The notes beneath the pieces were generated by a model. The model made no database searches and was not told the DNA's origin. It saw only the letters and a program-made list of their open reading frames with translations. Positions 1-8,083 of a stretch of DNA of 59,894 nt are shown here, in pieces. This stretch comes from Sphingobacterium sp. Its GTDB lineage: Bacteria > Bacteroidota > Bacteroidia > Sphingobacteriales > Sphingobacteriaceae. The position numbers and the translations under genes were made by a program. The stretch is taken from assembly GCA_031277685.1 (NCBI GenBank), contig JAITLV010000267.1, positions 1 through 59,894 of the forward strand. The letters are read 5' to 3'. Numbering within the stretch: the stretch's first letter is position 1; each line of letters starts with the position of its first letter.

Positions 1-44
1 GGAAATATAACACAAATGTCTACTTTTGCATTACCGAAAGCGAC

Positions 45-121
45 GCGCCAATAGCTCAGCTGGATAGAGCATCGGTTTTCTAAACCGACGGTCTCAGGTT
101 CGAATCCTGATTGGCGTACCA
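45..121 (+). tRNA. tRNA-Arg (anticodon TCT)
   Basis: The cloverleaf can be folded by eye: a 7-bp acceptor stem with a G-U first pair, a D arm (AGCTCAGC..), a 5-bp anticodon stem TCGGT/ACCGA around loop TTTCTAA giving anticodon TCT, and a T arm with GGTTCGAATCC. The CCA end is present at 119-121. The tRNA 3' end is the prophage integration site, so the last bases come from the phage side of the crossover. The gene appears intact and functional. Confidence 0.95.
107..119. other. attL core (13-bp direct repeat in tRNA 3' end)
   Basis: CTGATTGGCGTAC occurs here, covering the T-arm/acceptor end of the tRNA, and again at 42670-42682. The integrase gene lies immediately inside, as is usual for tRNA-targeting tyrosine recombinases. 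The bases after the core differ at the two ends (CAAAAG here, AGAAAAG at the right), which bounds the identity to 13 bp. Confidence 0.85.
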
Positions 122-130
122 AAAGTGTTA

Positions 131-169
131 AAAATCGGCCTTAATGATGTCATTAAGGCCGATTTTTTA
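131..169 (+). terminator. Intrinsic terminator after tRNA, phage-supplied
   Basis: A 17-bp perfect stem (131-147 with 150-166) with a 2-base loop is followed by a T run. It lies just inside attL, so it came with the phage and replaces the host terminator now found at 42685-42718. It would end tRNA transcription before the integrase gene. Confidence 0.85.
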
Positions 170-265
170 TTTTACTAGTTTTATAACTAGTCATATCGAG
201 GCCCGTGTTAACGATTTAAAGGCATTTTCTGCCATACCCAAAAACAAATTTAAAACGCGTTTAAC

Positions 266-1465
266 ATGAGAACTACCAACCAAAAAGTTAAAATTTCTAT
301 CAGACAGCGGACGCAAGGAAAAAATCCTTCAAGAGGATCTGTCCACATACATGTATCTATCGACGGTGTTGCCGACATGATTCCGCTGAAGATTTCGTGG
401 CCAGTTGACAAGTTCGACAATGGAGTACTCCTCCCCCGTGACGGATTTGATGATGACACCCTTTGCACCCAAAACAATTTCAGGATCCAAAATGAGCGAT
501 CGCGCGTCGATGCACTTGTCTTTAGATATTATGCGCTTGATCGAGCCATTACCCATGAGCTGATCAGACGAGAGGTATCGCTTAAAATATCTAAAGATGA
601 TATCGTCGCATTTATCAAAGGTGAAGGCAGGCAATTGCTCCGCGAGCATCTGATCGAGCACGGAACGTACAAACATTACGTGACTGTGATCGCCCGAACA
701 GAAAAGTACTTTAAAGAGACCGGCTCTTACTGGAAATTTAATACAATCGATGATCATGAGCTTCGGATTCATCAGCGCTGGCTTTTAGACAATTTTACAC
801 ACAATACAACAGCTGGCCATATGCGCGTGATCAAGAAGTTTCTGACTATGGCCGTAACGAAAGGACTCATTCCGGAAAGTCCTGCAGATAAATTGAAAAC
901 TTTAAAATATCAGGATGGAATCCGGGAAGTTCTTACAAAAGATGAAATCAACAAATTGTATAATTTCTATATCGAAGATGGCACTGAACTTCTGACAGAA
1001 CTGGAGCACACCGCACTTCGTCGATATCTTGTGGCCTGCTTTACCGGACTAAGAAAATCAGATATCGAGCAGCTAGACCCGCGACTCCATATTCGCAATA
1101 ACAATATACTTCGGTTAAGCATGTTCAAAACACGTAAATATGGTAAGGTTATCGAGTTTACTTTGCCAAAAATTGCTGTTGAACTGATCGGCAAAAAACG
1201 TGGCATCATATTTCCAACGATCGAATCATATTCGCTGGGCAAAGCATTACGTAGAGCGCTGAATAAAGCAGGTATAGACAAATACATGAAATTTCACTCA
1301 AGCCGAGATACATTTGCGACCACGTTCATCTTATTAGGTGGTAATCCTGTCGATCTCATGGAAATTTTAGGACACTCCGATCTAAAAACAACAATGATTT
1401 ACGTTAAGATGGCCAGCGACTCAAAGAGTAAAACAATGCAGTTCTTCGACGAGCTCGTTAAATAA
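266..1465 (+). CDS. int: Tyrosine recombinase / phage integrase
   Basis: This 399-residue protein has the usual length of a Bacteroidetes phage integrase. Residues about 1-110 form an arm-binding-like N-terminus, about 115-215 a SAM-like core-binding domain, and about 220-399 the catalytic domain. The catalytic set is visible: R263 in FTGLRKSD, a lysine in the beta hairpin near 288-294, H344 and R347 in HSSRD, H370 in LGHSD, and the nucleophile Y379 in MIYVK. It should catalyse integration and excision between the tRNA-Arg site and attP. It sits 145 bp inside attL and is transcribed into the prophage, converging with the late genes. No excisionase was recognised. The ATG at 266 is the best start. 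Confidence 0.95.
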   Translation: MRTTNQKVKISIRQRTQGKNPSRGSVHIHVSIDGVADMIPLKISWPVDKFDNGVLLPRDGFDDDTLCTQNNFRIQNERSRVDALVFRYYALDRAITHELIRREVSLKISKDDIVAFIKGEGRQLLREHLIEHGTYKHYVTVIARTEKYFKETGSYWKFNTIDDHELRIHQRWLLDNFTHNTTAGHMRVIKKFLTMAVTKGLIPESPADKLKTLKYQDGIREVLTKDEINKLYNFYIEDGTELLTELEHTALRRYLVACFTGLRKSDIEQLDPRLHIRNNNILRLSMFKTRKYGKVIEFTLPKIAVELIGKKRGIIFPTIESYSLGKALRRALNKAGIDKYMKFHSSRDTFATTFILLGGNPVDLMEILGHSDLKTTMIYVKMASDSKSKTMQFFDELVK

Positions 1466-1475
1466 CAGCAAAAAT

Positions 1476-1554
1476 GTTCCAACTGTTCCAATCGCCCTTT
1501 TCGTTAATGAAAAGGGCTTTTTTATGGCAATTGCCTTTTTGGAACACTTGGAAC
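1476..1554. repeat. Inverted GTTCCAA/TTGGAAC repeat unit (short copy C)
   Basis: Two GTTCCAA sites (1476-1482, 1485-1491; 9-bp step) face two TTGGAAC sites (1539-1545, 1548-1554; 9-bp step) across 47 bp. The 16-bp arms are inverted copies with one mismatch. The layout and spacing match the larger units at 29805-29920 and 30124-30239. It lies between the converging integrase and late genes. Confidence 0.8.
1494..1524 (+). terminator. Intrinsic terminator of int
   Basis: A 9-bp stem, GCCCTTTTC with GAAAAGGGC, around GTTAAT is followed by six Ts on the plus strand. It lies in the 47-bp centre of the inverted GTTCCAA repeat, so the terminator is nested in a larger potential hairpin. It could also act on the converging late transcript. 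Confidence 0.75.
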
Positions 1555-1563
1555 AATATTAGA

Positions 1564-1980
1564 TTATTGCAATTGTAGCGCTTTCATGGCTCCGTCCCAT
1601 TTCTCCTCGAGCAGCTGATCAGCAAGCTTTGGTACTGCACGATCCAGTTGAGGATTTAACCATTCTTTGGCTTTGCGTTTCCCGGTACCCAGCTTACCCA
1701 GTGATTTTGGATTGGTACTTTTTTTCTGTCCTGACTTTGTTGTCCAGGTCGAACCCTTTGATCCGGCCACACCTTTTCCGGCACCTTTATGCAAAAAAGC
1801 CAGATACCGATGAAATTTGAAAGTTATCGTTTCAATCTGACCATAATCTTGTTTGTACCGAATTTTGATCGAGTTCTCACCTTCTCCTGTTTGCTGGGTA
1901 CTCGTAACCATGGCTGCATAGCTACCTTTAATGGAGGTAATAGTTTCTCCTCCCCAGGCTTTTATTCGATTATTCCACAT
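1564..1980 (-). CDS. HK97 gp10-like tail completion/neck protein
   Basis: This 138-residue basic protein has the short beta-rich layout of HK97 gp10-type minor tail proteins: a centre with FHRYLAFLHKGAGKG followed by a Gly/Lys/Ser-rich flexible stretch (about 70-105) and a C-terminal helix. Such proteins finish the tail or join it to the head. It is the last late gene, 2 bp after the tape measure stop, and ends 10 bp from the inverted repeat unit. Its place after the tape measure is uncommon, since gp10-like genes usually lie near the connector genes. The family call comes from general sequence character, not a diagnostic motif. Confidence 0.55.
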   Translation of the reverse strand: MWNNRIKAWGGETITSIKGSYAAMVTSTQQTGEGENSIKIRYKQDYGQIETITFKFHRYLAFLHKGAGKGVAGSKGSTWTTKSGQKKSTNPKSLGKLGTGKRKAKEWLNPQLDRAVPKLADQLLEEKWDGAMKALQLQ

Positions 1981-1982
1981 TT

Positions 1983-4900
1983 CTAAGAATTTACAGAGTT
2001 TTCAATTTTAACCTTTGTATCCCTGGCATTTTCAAATTCAGAAAATAACATGATGACCTTTTTATCACCCATGGCGACCATAGCCTGATAAAGTAGATCC
2101 ATCTTACTCTCCAGGGCTGAAGTATCAGAATTGTTCTGAATAATCACTGGAGACTGAGCTGTAAGATTCCCAATTTGATTTATTCTCCCGGCTTCCATCA
2201 TATCCACGAAATTAGCGATCCGTGGATCACGCAATTGTTCAGAGGAAACAACATATTCCGGCATATGGTTTTCGCCTGCAGTAAATTGATTGCCCATCGA
2301 ATTTGTAAACAAAGTCGGTTCATTTACCCAACCCTCAGCTTTCTTTCCAGGAGTAAACCCACCATGGAAAAATTGGGGTGGCTTCGTAGCAGCTATTACC
2401 GCGATCTGTGCAGCACCGGCTGCCGCCGCCGCTGCCGCCAGGAATATATTTGGCAATGCCTTCGTCACTGCCAAAGCTGTATTGATCCCCGCCTGTAGTA
2501 ATGAAGCATTTTTATCAGCTTTCCAAGCTTTCAGCTTTTCAGCGCGGGCCTGTTTGTCAAACTTATCATTAATTGCCTTTTTTTGAGCTTCAGACAGATT
2601 CTTATTTGAAAGCTCCTTTTCCCTTTGCTTTTCAATATTGGAGAGAGCTGCATCTAATTCCGCCTGCCTATTATTGGCTCCGATTTGAAATAAGGCACCA
2701 GATAGATCCTCGGCGGCTTGGATGGCAGCGTCCTTTATTTTCTTAGCGCGTTCCTTATCAGCCTTGCCATTTTCCTCATCTTTTTTTTGTTGGTACTTGG
2801 CATCAAGCGCTGCCATTGCTTGCTTAAAGAGCTCCGTTTCTTGAATCTCAAGCGAGTACTTTTCTTTCAGCTTTTCTAGTTCAAGATCGTGCTGCGCTTC
2901 TATCTCGGCAATTCTTCGGTTGTGCTCATCCTTAACGAAGCCAGTTGTACCCGTTTCTAGAACTTTGATTTCTTTTTCTACCCGTTCACGCTCTCTAACT
3001 TTAGATTGAGCAATCTCCCTTTCCCATGCCTCCTGAATTTGTGCCTTTTGGGATTCATTTGTGCCAGCATCTTTTAGCAGTTTTTGATAATGCTCATTGA
3101 TCCTGATCTGTTCCCGATCCAGCTCCGTGAGCATCTTTTGCCCCATATCGGAGCGGATTTTGGTTATGGCTTCAGAGATTTCTTTTTCCTGTTTTTCACG
3201 GAGGTTAGCAATCGCCGATTCTTTGTCCGCCTGAAGGAAAAGAACCCGGCCCTGAGCTTCCAAACGCTCCTGTTCACTTGCTCCTTTCTTGTCCCGGAAA
3301 CCTTCCCAGGCTTCGATCAGCTTATCGTACTTAGCTTCCTCAAGGGCAATTTCCTTGTCATTTTCTGCGAGCTGTTCCTGGTAACGTTGAGCATTAAATA
3401 GCTTTTCCTCATCGACAAGTTTTTCATAGAGCTTTTGCGCAGCTTCACGGTCTTTTTCTTCCTGACTTTTCTTTGGCTTTTTATCTGGAGAAACGATTAA
3501 CGCGTTTCCTTTATTTACTTCTGTTTTTTTGTCAACGTTATCATTAGCTTTTTTTGCCGCCTCACTAATACCGTCAAAATATTCTATGACGCTTTTCATT
3601 TGAGGTGTAAGTTCTTGGTGATACACATCCCGGAGAGAAACAGCAGCTTTGTATGCCTGCCCCATCATCCTAAGATTTTCATCATTCCCTGTCTTGATAT
3701 CCCCCTTGGCCATCTTATTATCAAACCAAGTATTATTGGGATTATTTGCGTCTTTTAATCCTTGATTAGCTTTTTCTTGCGCTTGCTTGGCCAGATTAAC
3801 ATAAGTATCGAATTGAGTCTTCTGATCACTTATATTATCTCTGTTCTGCAGTTCAAATAGCTCTCGTTGAGCTTTTGTAAATGCACGAACCTTCCCTGTA
3901 TTGATATCTATGGCTCGACCGTATTCGCCCCATTCAGTTACAGCCGTAGGAATAAGCACTGCCAATTGGTCAATAACTTTGCGCAGTTCTTCCTGTTCAG
4001 TCTTCGTTAAAGTGGTCTTTCCTTTTAGCTCCTCATAACGTGTTACTAATGGAGATGTTGATTTTTCGAGACTTATAACGCCTTCCTCTTGCTTATGAAG
4101 CGCATTATTCATGTCCTCAATTCCATCCCGGGAAACCAATAGCCAATCCGTAAGTTTGATTAATCCTTCAGTGGCAGCAGTTAACCACTCTCTCATTTTA
4201 GAATTTTCCCAAATAGTAGCCCAGCGGTTTGAAAGCTTTTCAATAGTGCCGGCAAGGTTATTATTAACGGTATCAAATTCGGCTGTAATTGAGGTGCCGT
4301 CCTGAAAACTTTGGTTGGCTTCATCCTGACGCTGTCTCAACAAGTCAATATTATTGGCTAGAGATCCAATAGCAGCACGACCTTCAGCCCCAGTAATATC
4401 AAGGGCTTTCATATTTTTGGCAAGTTCCGCAATACCTCCGCCAGTATTTTTTGATGCATCTAAGACACGCATCATAGCTTCATTTGCATCATCTCTCAGA
4501 AGATTAGCGAAAGCCTGAACCTCCATGCCTGCAATCTTTGCGTATTTAGGGACATCACTTCCGAGACCTGTGATAAATTGCCCAATGGCCGTGGATGAGA
4601 CTTGTGTCTTTTGCCCAAGCTCATCCATCACGGATGCCATTCCAAGTACATTCGGAAGCGATATTTTAGCAGCTGGCGCTATACCGGCTAACCGTGCTGA
4701 AAATTCAATGAGATTTTTCTCGTTAGCAGTCCCACTTGCTCCCAGATCATTGATTGCTGAACCTACTTTTAAAAGTCCTGCCTCAATCCCAAACTCTTCT
4801 TTTACTTTAAATATGTCGAGCAGTTTACCGAGTTCATTTACTGCTTCTTCAGTCCCTCCAAGATCCTCTCCGAGCGCAACACCGATCTGGTCAGCAGCAC

Positions 4901-5414
4901 GAACAAAGCCCTCGACATCCTCGACTGTGGAATAGCCCAATTTACCAGCTACTTGAGCTAAGCCAAGTAGCTCTTCCTTTGCTGTCCTGGTGTCAATTTT
5001 TTGAAGGGACCTATTTACAGCTTCAACCTGGACTTCAGTCAGTCCAGTGGTTTTCATAACGCCAGCAAATGAATCAGAAAGTTTACTATTTTGGGAAATG
5101 ATATTTTTAGCAACATCGATGAATGATCCGCCTATTGTAGCTCCTATTGCCAACTTGGCTAACTCAGCTAACTCCCCCTTAAGGTTAAAGAAACTTTCAC
5201 GCGTACCTTCAGCCTCATCACGTAGGCTCTTCAGACGATCCTTGACCTGATCGAGAATTTTGCTTTTCTCAGCAAATTCCTCGGATCCCCTGGGCAATAA
5301 TGCCAATTCGTTCCGCAGCCTCGTGGCCGAGGCTTTAAGTTGTTTTAATGTATCATCAGCTGCATTTGCATTGAGGTATATATTTACCCCTCTATTTTCA
5401 TTATTCGAAGCCAT
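1983..5414 (-). CDS. Phage tail tape measure protein
   Basis: This protein of about 1143 residues has the hallmarks of a tape measure: a TP901-type N-terminal region (about 60-400) with helical Gly/Ala repeats such as IGVALGEDLGGTEEAVNEL, a long charged coiled coil (about 640-960), a hydrophobic Ala-rich helix (AAAAAAAGAAQIAVIAA) near 1035, and a C-terminal domain. It sets tail length and occupies the tail lumen. At about 0.15 nm per residue it implies a tail of roughly 170 nm, which suits a siphovirus. I prefer the ATG at 5414 (MASNNENRG) because GGAAGGA lies upstream; an ATG at 5444 would add ten residues. The next gene follows after 2 bp. Confidence 0.9.
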   Translation of the reverse strand: MASNNENRGVNIYLNANAADDTLKQLKASATRLRNELALLPRGSEEFAEKSKILDQVKDRLKSLRDEAEGTRESFFNLKGELAELAKLAIGATIGGSFIDVAKNIISQNSKLSDSFAGVMKTTGLTEVQVEAVNRSLQKIDTRTAKEELLGLAQVAGKLGYSTVEDVEGFVRAADQIGVALGEDLGGTEEAVNELGKLLDIFKVKEEFGIEAGLLKVGSAINDLGASGTANEKNLIEFSARLAGIAPAAKISLPNVLGMASVMDELGQKTQVSSTAIGQFITGLGSDVPKYAKIAGMEVQAFANLLRDDANEAMMRVLDASKNTGGGIAELAKNMKALDITGAEGRAAIGSLANNIDLLRQRQDEANQSFQDGTSITAEFDTVNNNLAGTIEKLSNRWATIWENSKMREWLTAATEGLIKLTDWLLVSRDGIEDMNNALHKQEEGVISLEKSTSPLVTRYEELKGKTTLTKTEQEELRKVIDQLAVLIPTAVTEWGEYGRAIDINTGKVRAFTKAQRELFELQNRDNISDQKTQFDTYVNLAKQAQEKANQGLKDANNPNNTWFDNKMAKGDIKTGNDENLRMMGQAYKAAVSLRDVYHQELTPQMKSVIEYFDGISEAAKKANDNVDKKTEVNKGNALIVSPDKKPKKSQEEKDREAAQKLYEKLVDEEKLFNAQRYQEQLAENDKEIALEEAKYDKLIEAWEGFRDKKGASEQERLEAQGRVLFLQADKESAIANLREKQEKEISEAITKIRSDMGQKMLTELDREQIRINEHYQKLLKDAGTNESQKAQIQEAWEREIAQSKVRERERVEKEIKVLETGTTGFVKDEHNRRIAEIEAQHDLELEKLKEKYSLEIQETELFKQAMAALDAKYQQKKDEENGKADKERAKKIKDAAIQAAEDLSGALFQIGANNRQAELDAALSNIEKQREKELSNKNLSEAQKKAINDKFDKQARAEKLKAWKADKNASLLQAGINTALAVTKALPNIFLAAAAAAAGAAQIAVIAATKPPQFFHGGFTPGKKAEGWVNEPTLFTNSMGNQFTAGENHMPEYVVSSEQLRDPRIANFVDMMEAGRINQIGNLTAQSPVIIQNNSDTSALESKMDLLYQAMVAMGDKKVIMLFSEFENARDTKVKIENSVNS

Positions 5415-5445
5415 GCAACGAAATTCCTTCCGGAATTTTTGCATG

Positions 5446-5453
5446 AAACGACA
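5446..5453 (-). promoter_or_regulatory. GTCGTTTC intergenic motif, copy 1
   Basis: The minus strand reads GTCGTTTC, just upstream of the tape measure start. It is one of five exact copies in the late region, all in gaps or just before start codons. The function is unknown. Confidence 0.4.
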
Positions 5454-5454
5454 A

Positions 5455-5475
5455 CGGCCCCTGGAAGGAGCCGTA
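5455..5475 (-). terminator. Hairpin between tail gene and tape measure
   Basis: ACGGCTCCT pairs with AGGGGCCGT around TCC, a 9-bp stem with one G-T pair. The following sequence, TGTCGTTT, is a weak U tract, so this may be a weak terminator or an RNA processing hairpin. Confidence 0.45.
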
Positions 5476-5495
5476 TCTTTTAACCATTAAAATAT

Positions 5496-7574
5496 CTAGT
5501 ATGGATGAACTGTACCATCCACCCAAATTTGCCAATGACCCATTATTTCAATTTTATCCGCCAAAGGAGAACTATCATATACGTAATAATACATCATCGC
5601 ATCTTTACCGTTATACCTCCACCAATAACGGTCAACATTAGCAGCAAGAACGGTGACATTTTCAGATACCACATAATCTCCAAACGGCCCTTCCTCACGT
5701 ATCGGCTGATCCGTGTCACTATTATAGTCTCTGATCTGCCGAACGACATGTACATTTAGATTATTGACTGAAATAGCCGGTATTGACATTTGACTATCTT
5801 GATAAAGTTCCAGTACTAAATTAGCATAGGTACGATATGAATTTCCTCCAGGAAGATTTATCAACCGGACTCGGCCATATAGCTTTCCTTCAGGGAGAAT
5901 CGTTTCCGGAGAATTGATCACCACCCTAAATCCGGACGCAATCGCATTCAGGTCGTAGTGAGGATAACAGATAACTTTCGCGTCGATGCGCTCTGAATTA
6001 TTCGCCGGTTCAAATGTTACTTTATCAATAAGTGCCTCCACTTTAGCCTTATTTTCATCCACTATGAGGAGCTTTTGTAATGGATTGATCCGCATAAACT
6101 GGATCACATCAAATTTTGCCGATATCTCCACCTGCTCAGAAATACAATAATAAGCATACCAAGCCAAAGAAAACCGATTGATCACTCCCTTATCTCCGCC
6201 GAGCGCTAGCGAATGATCAAAGGTTCTATTCAGATTACCAATATCATCAGCTGTAGCTTCAGCAATCCAAACCGGGCCGCCGAATCCGACAGAACCTTTA
6301 TAGGAAAGCAACCTAAAAGCAAAAGCGTTCTTGCCATAAGTGTTATCCGCATTGTATGCTGGCATATTCGACAATGCTATTCCATAGCAATTGCCCATCT
6401 GTGTTTTCCATGGCAATCGCACCCCCTCAATATCCCAAAGCTTTATAGACCACATAAAAGGCCGACCTATTGCCATTTCAACTTCTTTAAAAGTGTCTGT
6501 GTACCCTACAATCACCGATCCTTCATAAGGCAACGCCTTGTATATTTCATCAGCGTCATCCACTTTCGCTATCAGTTTATACGCACTGATTGACTGTCTT
6601 TTTATTCGTAGAGAATCTTTGATCTGCATCCCTGAGATATCCATGCGATCCACATCCGACAGTATTGTGGTAGCTTTTTCAAAATAAGCCTTGTTCGTCT
6701 GCGAATCGAAGTAGATCAATACCCGATGATCATTGCGTAGCGCTTTAAAAAAATCTGCAATGGACAGCTTCGGCAAATGCTGAGCAGGATTGATCGTGCC
6801 ATTGGCCAATATATCATCACCAGTCCTGGTGCCTGTATTGTCAATGATCAGTGATTTAATAAAACTGTCCTCCAAATAAGATCCCTCAGCTTGAAAACCT
6901 AGAAAACTACATACCTCTTTTATTACCCAAGTTAGATAAAAAAATGCTCCATAAAGTCGCATGCCTTTAATGGTGTAGCCATCCGAAAAATCATTGATTA
7001 TAGATTCATCAAAATTAACACCATCAGATCCATCTGTTTTGGCTTTCAATACACCTTCGGCCATTGGATTCAAATAAGTAGGCATGCAAAATGGGTATAC
7101 ACCGATCGAACTGTTTATAGCGACAATTTTGTCATTGATCCCAGCTCCAGGTCCGTCGATCCGGATAGATTTATGCGAAATAAATTTTGAGTTGATCGTC
7201 GTGGTGAATACTTCAGCAATTGTCTTATCCCTCATCAGATCGGCCACAAGCGAATTATCAACAATAAGGTAGCCATCGTAATTGCCTTTTGGGGAAATAT
7301 CGTACTCCAGCCTAGCTCGCTTCCAGGACATTCCCAGCAGCGAAATATTCACATCGATGGACTTTCGGCCTAGCCGGTTCTCCAGGAACCGGCCATAGCC
7401 CAAAGCCATATCATTTTTCTCCGTCGGCGGAAAAGTCACGGGATAAGTGTATGAGCCCTTCAGAACAGTCTCCTCATTAAATGTCGTCGCAACGAATTCA
7501 ACCGTCAATTTACTGTCTGGTGAAACATCCAGCACGACGCCATCATCCGTAATAATTGCAAATGGTAGAGTCAT
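5496..7574 (-). CDS. Tail/baseplate hub-like structural protein
   Basis: This 692-residue protein is probably part of the tail tip. It is mostly beta-rich. Its opening (MTLPFAIITDDGVVLDV) and the passage TYPVTFPPTEKNDMALGYG resemble large tail proteins found before the amidase or tape measure genes of Bacteroidetes prophages. No catalytic motif or membrane segment is visible. It follows the amidase gene by 1 bp and precedes the tape measure, which supports a hub or tail-tip role. The assignment rests on position and general character only. Confidence 0.5.
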   Translation of the reverse strand: MTLPFAIITDDGVVLDVSPDSKLTVEFVATTFNEETVLKGSYTYPVTFPPTEKNDMALGYGRFLENRLGRKSIDVNISLLGMSWKRARLEYDISPKGNYDGYLIVDNSLVADLMRDKTIAEVFTTTINSKFISHKSIRIDGPGAGINDKIVAINSSIGVYPFCMPTYLNPMAEGVLKAKTDGSDGVNFDESIINDFSDGYTIKGMRLYGAFFYLTWVIKEVCSFLGFQAEGSYLEDSFIKSLIIDNTGTRTGDDILANGTINPAQHLPKLSIADFFKALRNDHRVLIYFDSQTNKAYFEKATTILSDVDRMDISGMQIKDSLRIKRQSISAYKLIAKVDDADEIYKALPYEGSVIVGYTDTFKEVEMAIGRPFMWSIKLWDIEGVRLPWKTQMGNCYGIALSNMPAYNADNTYGKNAFAFRLLSYKGSVGFGGPVWIAEATADDIGNLNRTFDHSLALGGDKGVINRFSLAWYAYYCISEQVEISAKFDVIQFMRINPLQKLLIVDENKAKVEALIDKVTFEPANNSERIDAKVICYPHYDLNAIASGFRVVINSPETILPEGKLYGRVRLINLPGGNSYRTYANLVLELYQDSQMSIPAISVNNLNVHVVRQIRDYNSDTDQPIREEGPFGDYVVSENVTVLAANVDRYWWRYNGKDAMMYYYVYDSSPLADKIEIMGHWQIWVDGTVHPY

Positions 7575-7575
7575 T

Positions 7576-8064
7576 CTATTTAATTAGCGGTTTGAACTTT
7601 GCCCAGGGGAATTGTGATCCTGGATCAGGCTTTCTTCCGGGAGCGATATCCGAGTGGCCAATGATCTCTTTTATCGGATAATTGGCTATTAAAGTTTTGC
7701 AAACTTCAATAGCAGCATTGATTTGAATATCGGTATATTGTTGTGTGCCGGTGTTCTGCAGCTCGATTCCGATACTATAAGAATTTAACCCGGTTAAGCC
7801 CCTCCATTTGCTCACTCCAGCATGCCAGGCTTTTTGATTGAATGGCACCAACTGAGTGACCTCGCCCTCTCTGCTAATGTGCAAGTGCGCAGATACCTGG
7901 CTTTTTGGATCAGTCATCCAGTTGATCGCACTTGTAGCATTTGGCGCGGCATCGTAGTGCATCACGATATAAATCGGGGATATTGTGCTCCCTTTGTTTG
8001 GAGTCGGACGGAACTCAACTGGAGTTCCGTCGTTATTGTATATTCGATTATTTTTTACTTGCAT
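7576..8064 (-). CDS. N-acetylmuramoyl-L-alanine amidase (Amidase_2 type)
   Basis: This 162-residue enzyme covers a whole amidase_2 / T7-lysozyme-like domain. It should cleave the bond between N-acetylmuramic acid and L-alanine in peptidoglycan. The zinc ligands can be picked out: His in VMHYDAA (near 37), His in IGHSDIAPGRKPDPG (near 138), and the Asp/Lys of that final motif; AWHAG and SIGIELQN are also typical. There is no signal peptide, so it needs a holin or acts from within the virion. Its place between the fibre and tail-tip genes, 10 kb from the lysozyme, suggests a virion-associated entry enzyme or a second endolysin. Confidence 0.9.
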   Translation of the reverse strand: MQVKNNRIYNNDGTPVEFRPTPNKGSTISPIYIVMHYDAAPNATSAINWMTDPKSQVSAHLHISREGEVTQLVPFNQKAWHAGVSKWRGLTGLNSYSIGIELQNTGTQQYTDIQINAAIEVCKTLIANYPIKEIIGHSDIAPGRKPDPGSQFPWAKFKPLIK

Positions 8065-8083
8065 GATTCCTTATTTTAAATTA

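Noticed and set aside
329..772. Minus-strand frame of 147 codons inside int
   Set aside because: It is antisense to a clearly conserved integrase and has no domain or ribosome binding site.
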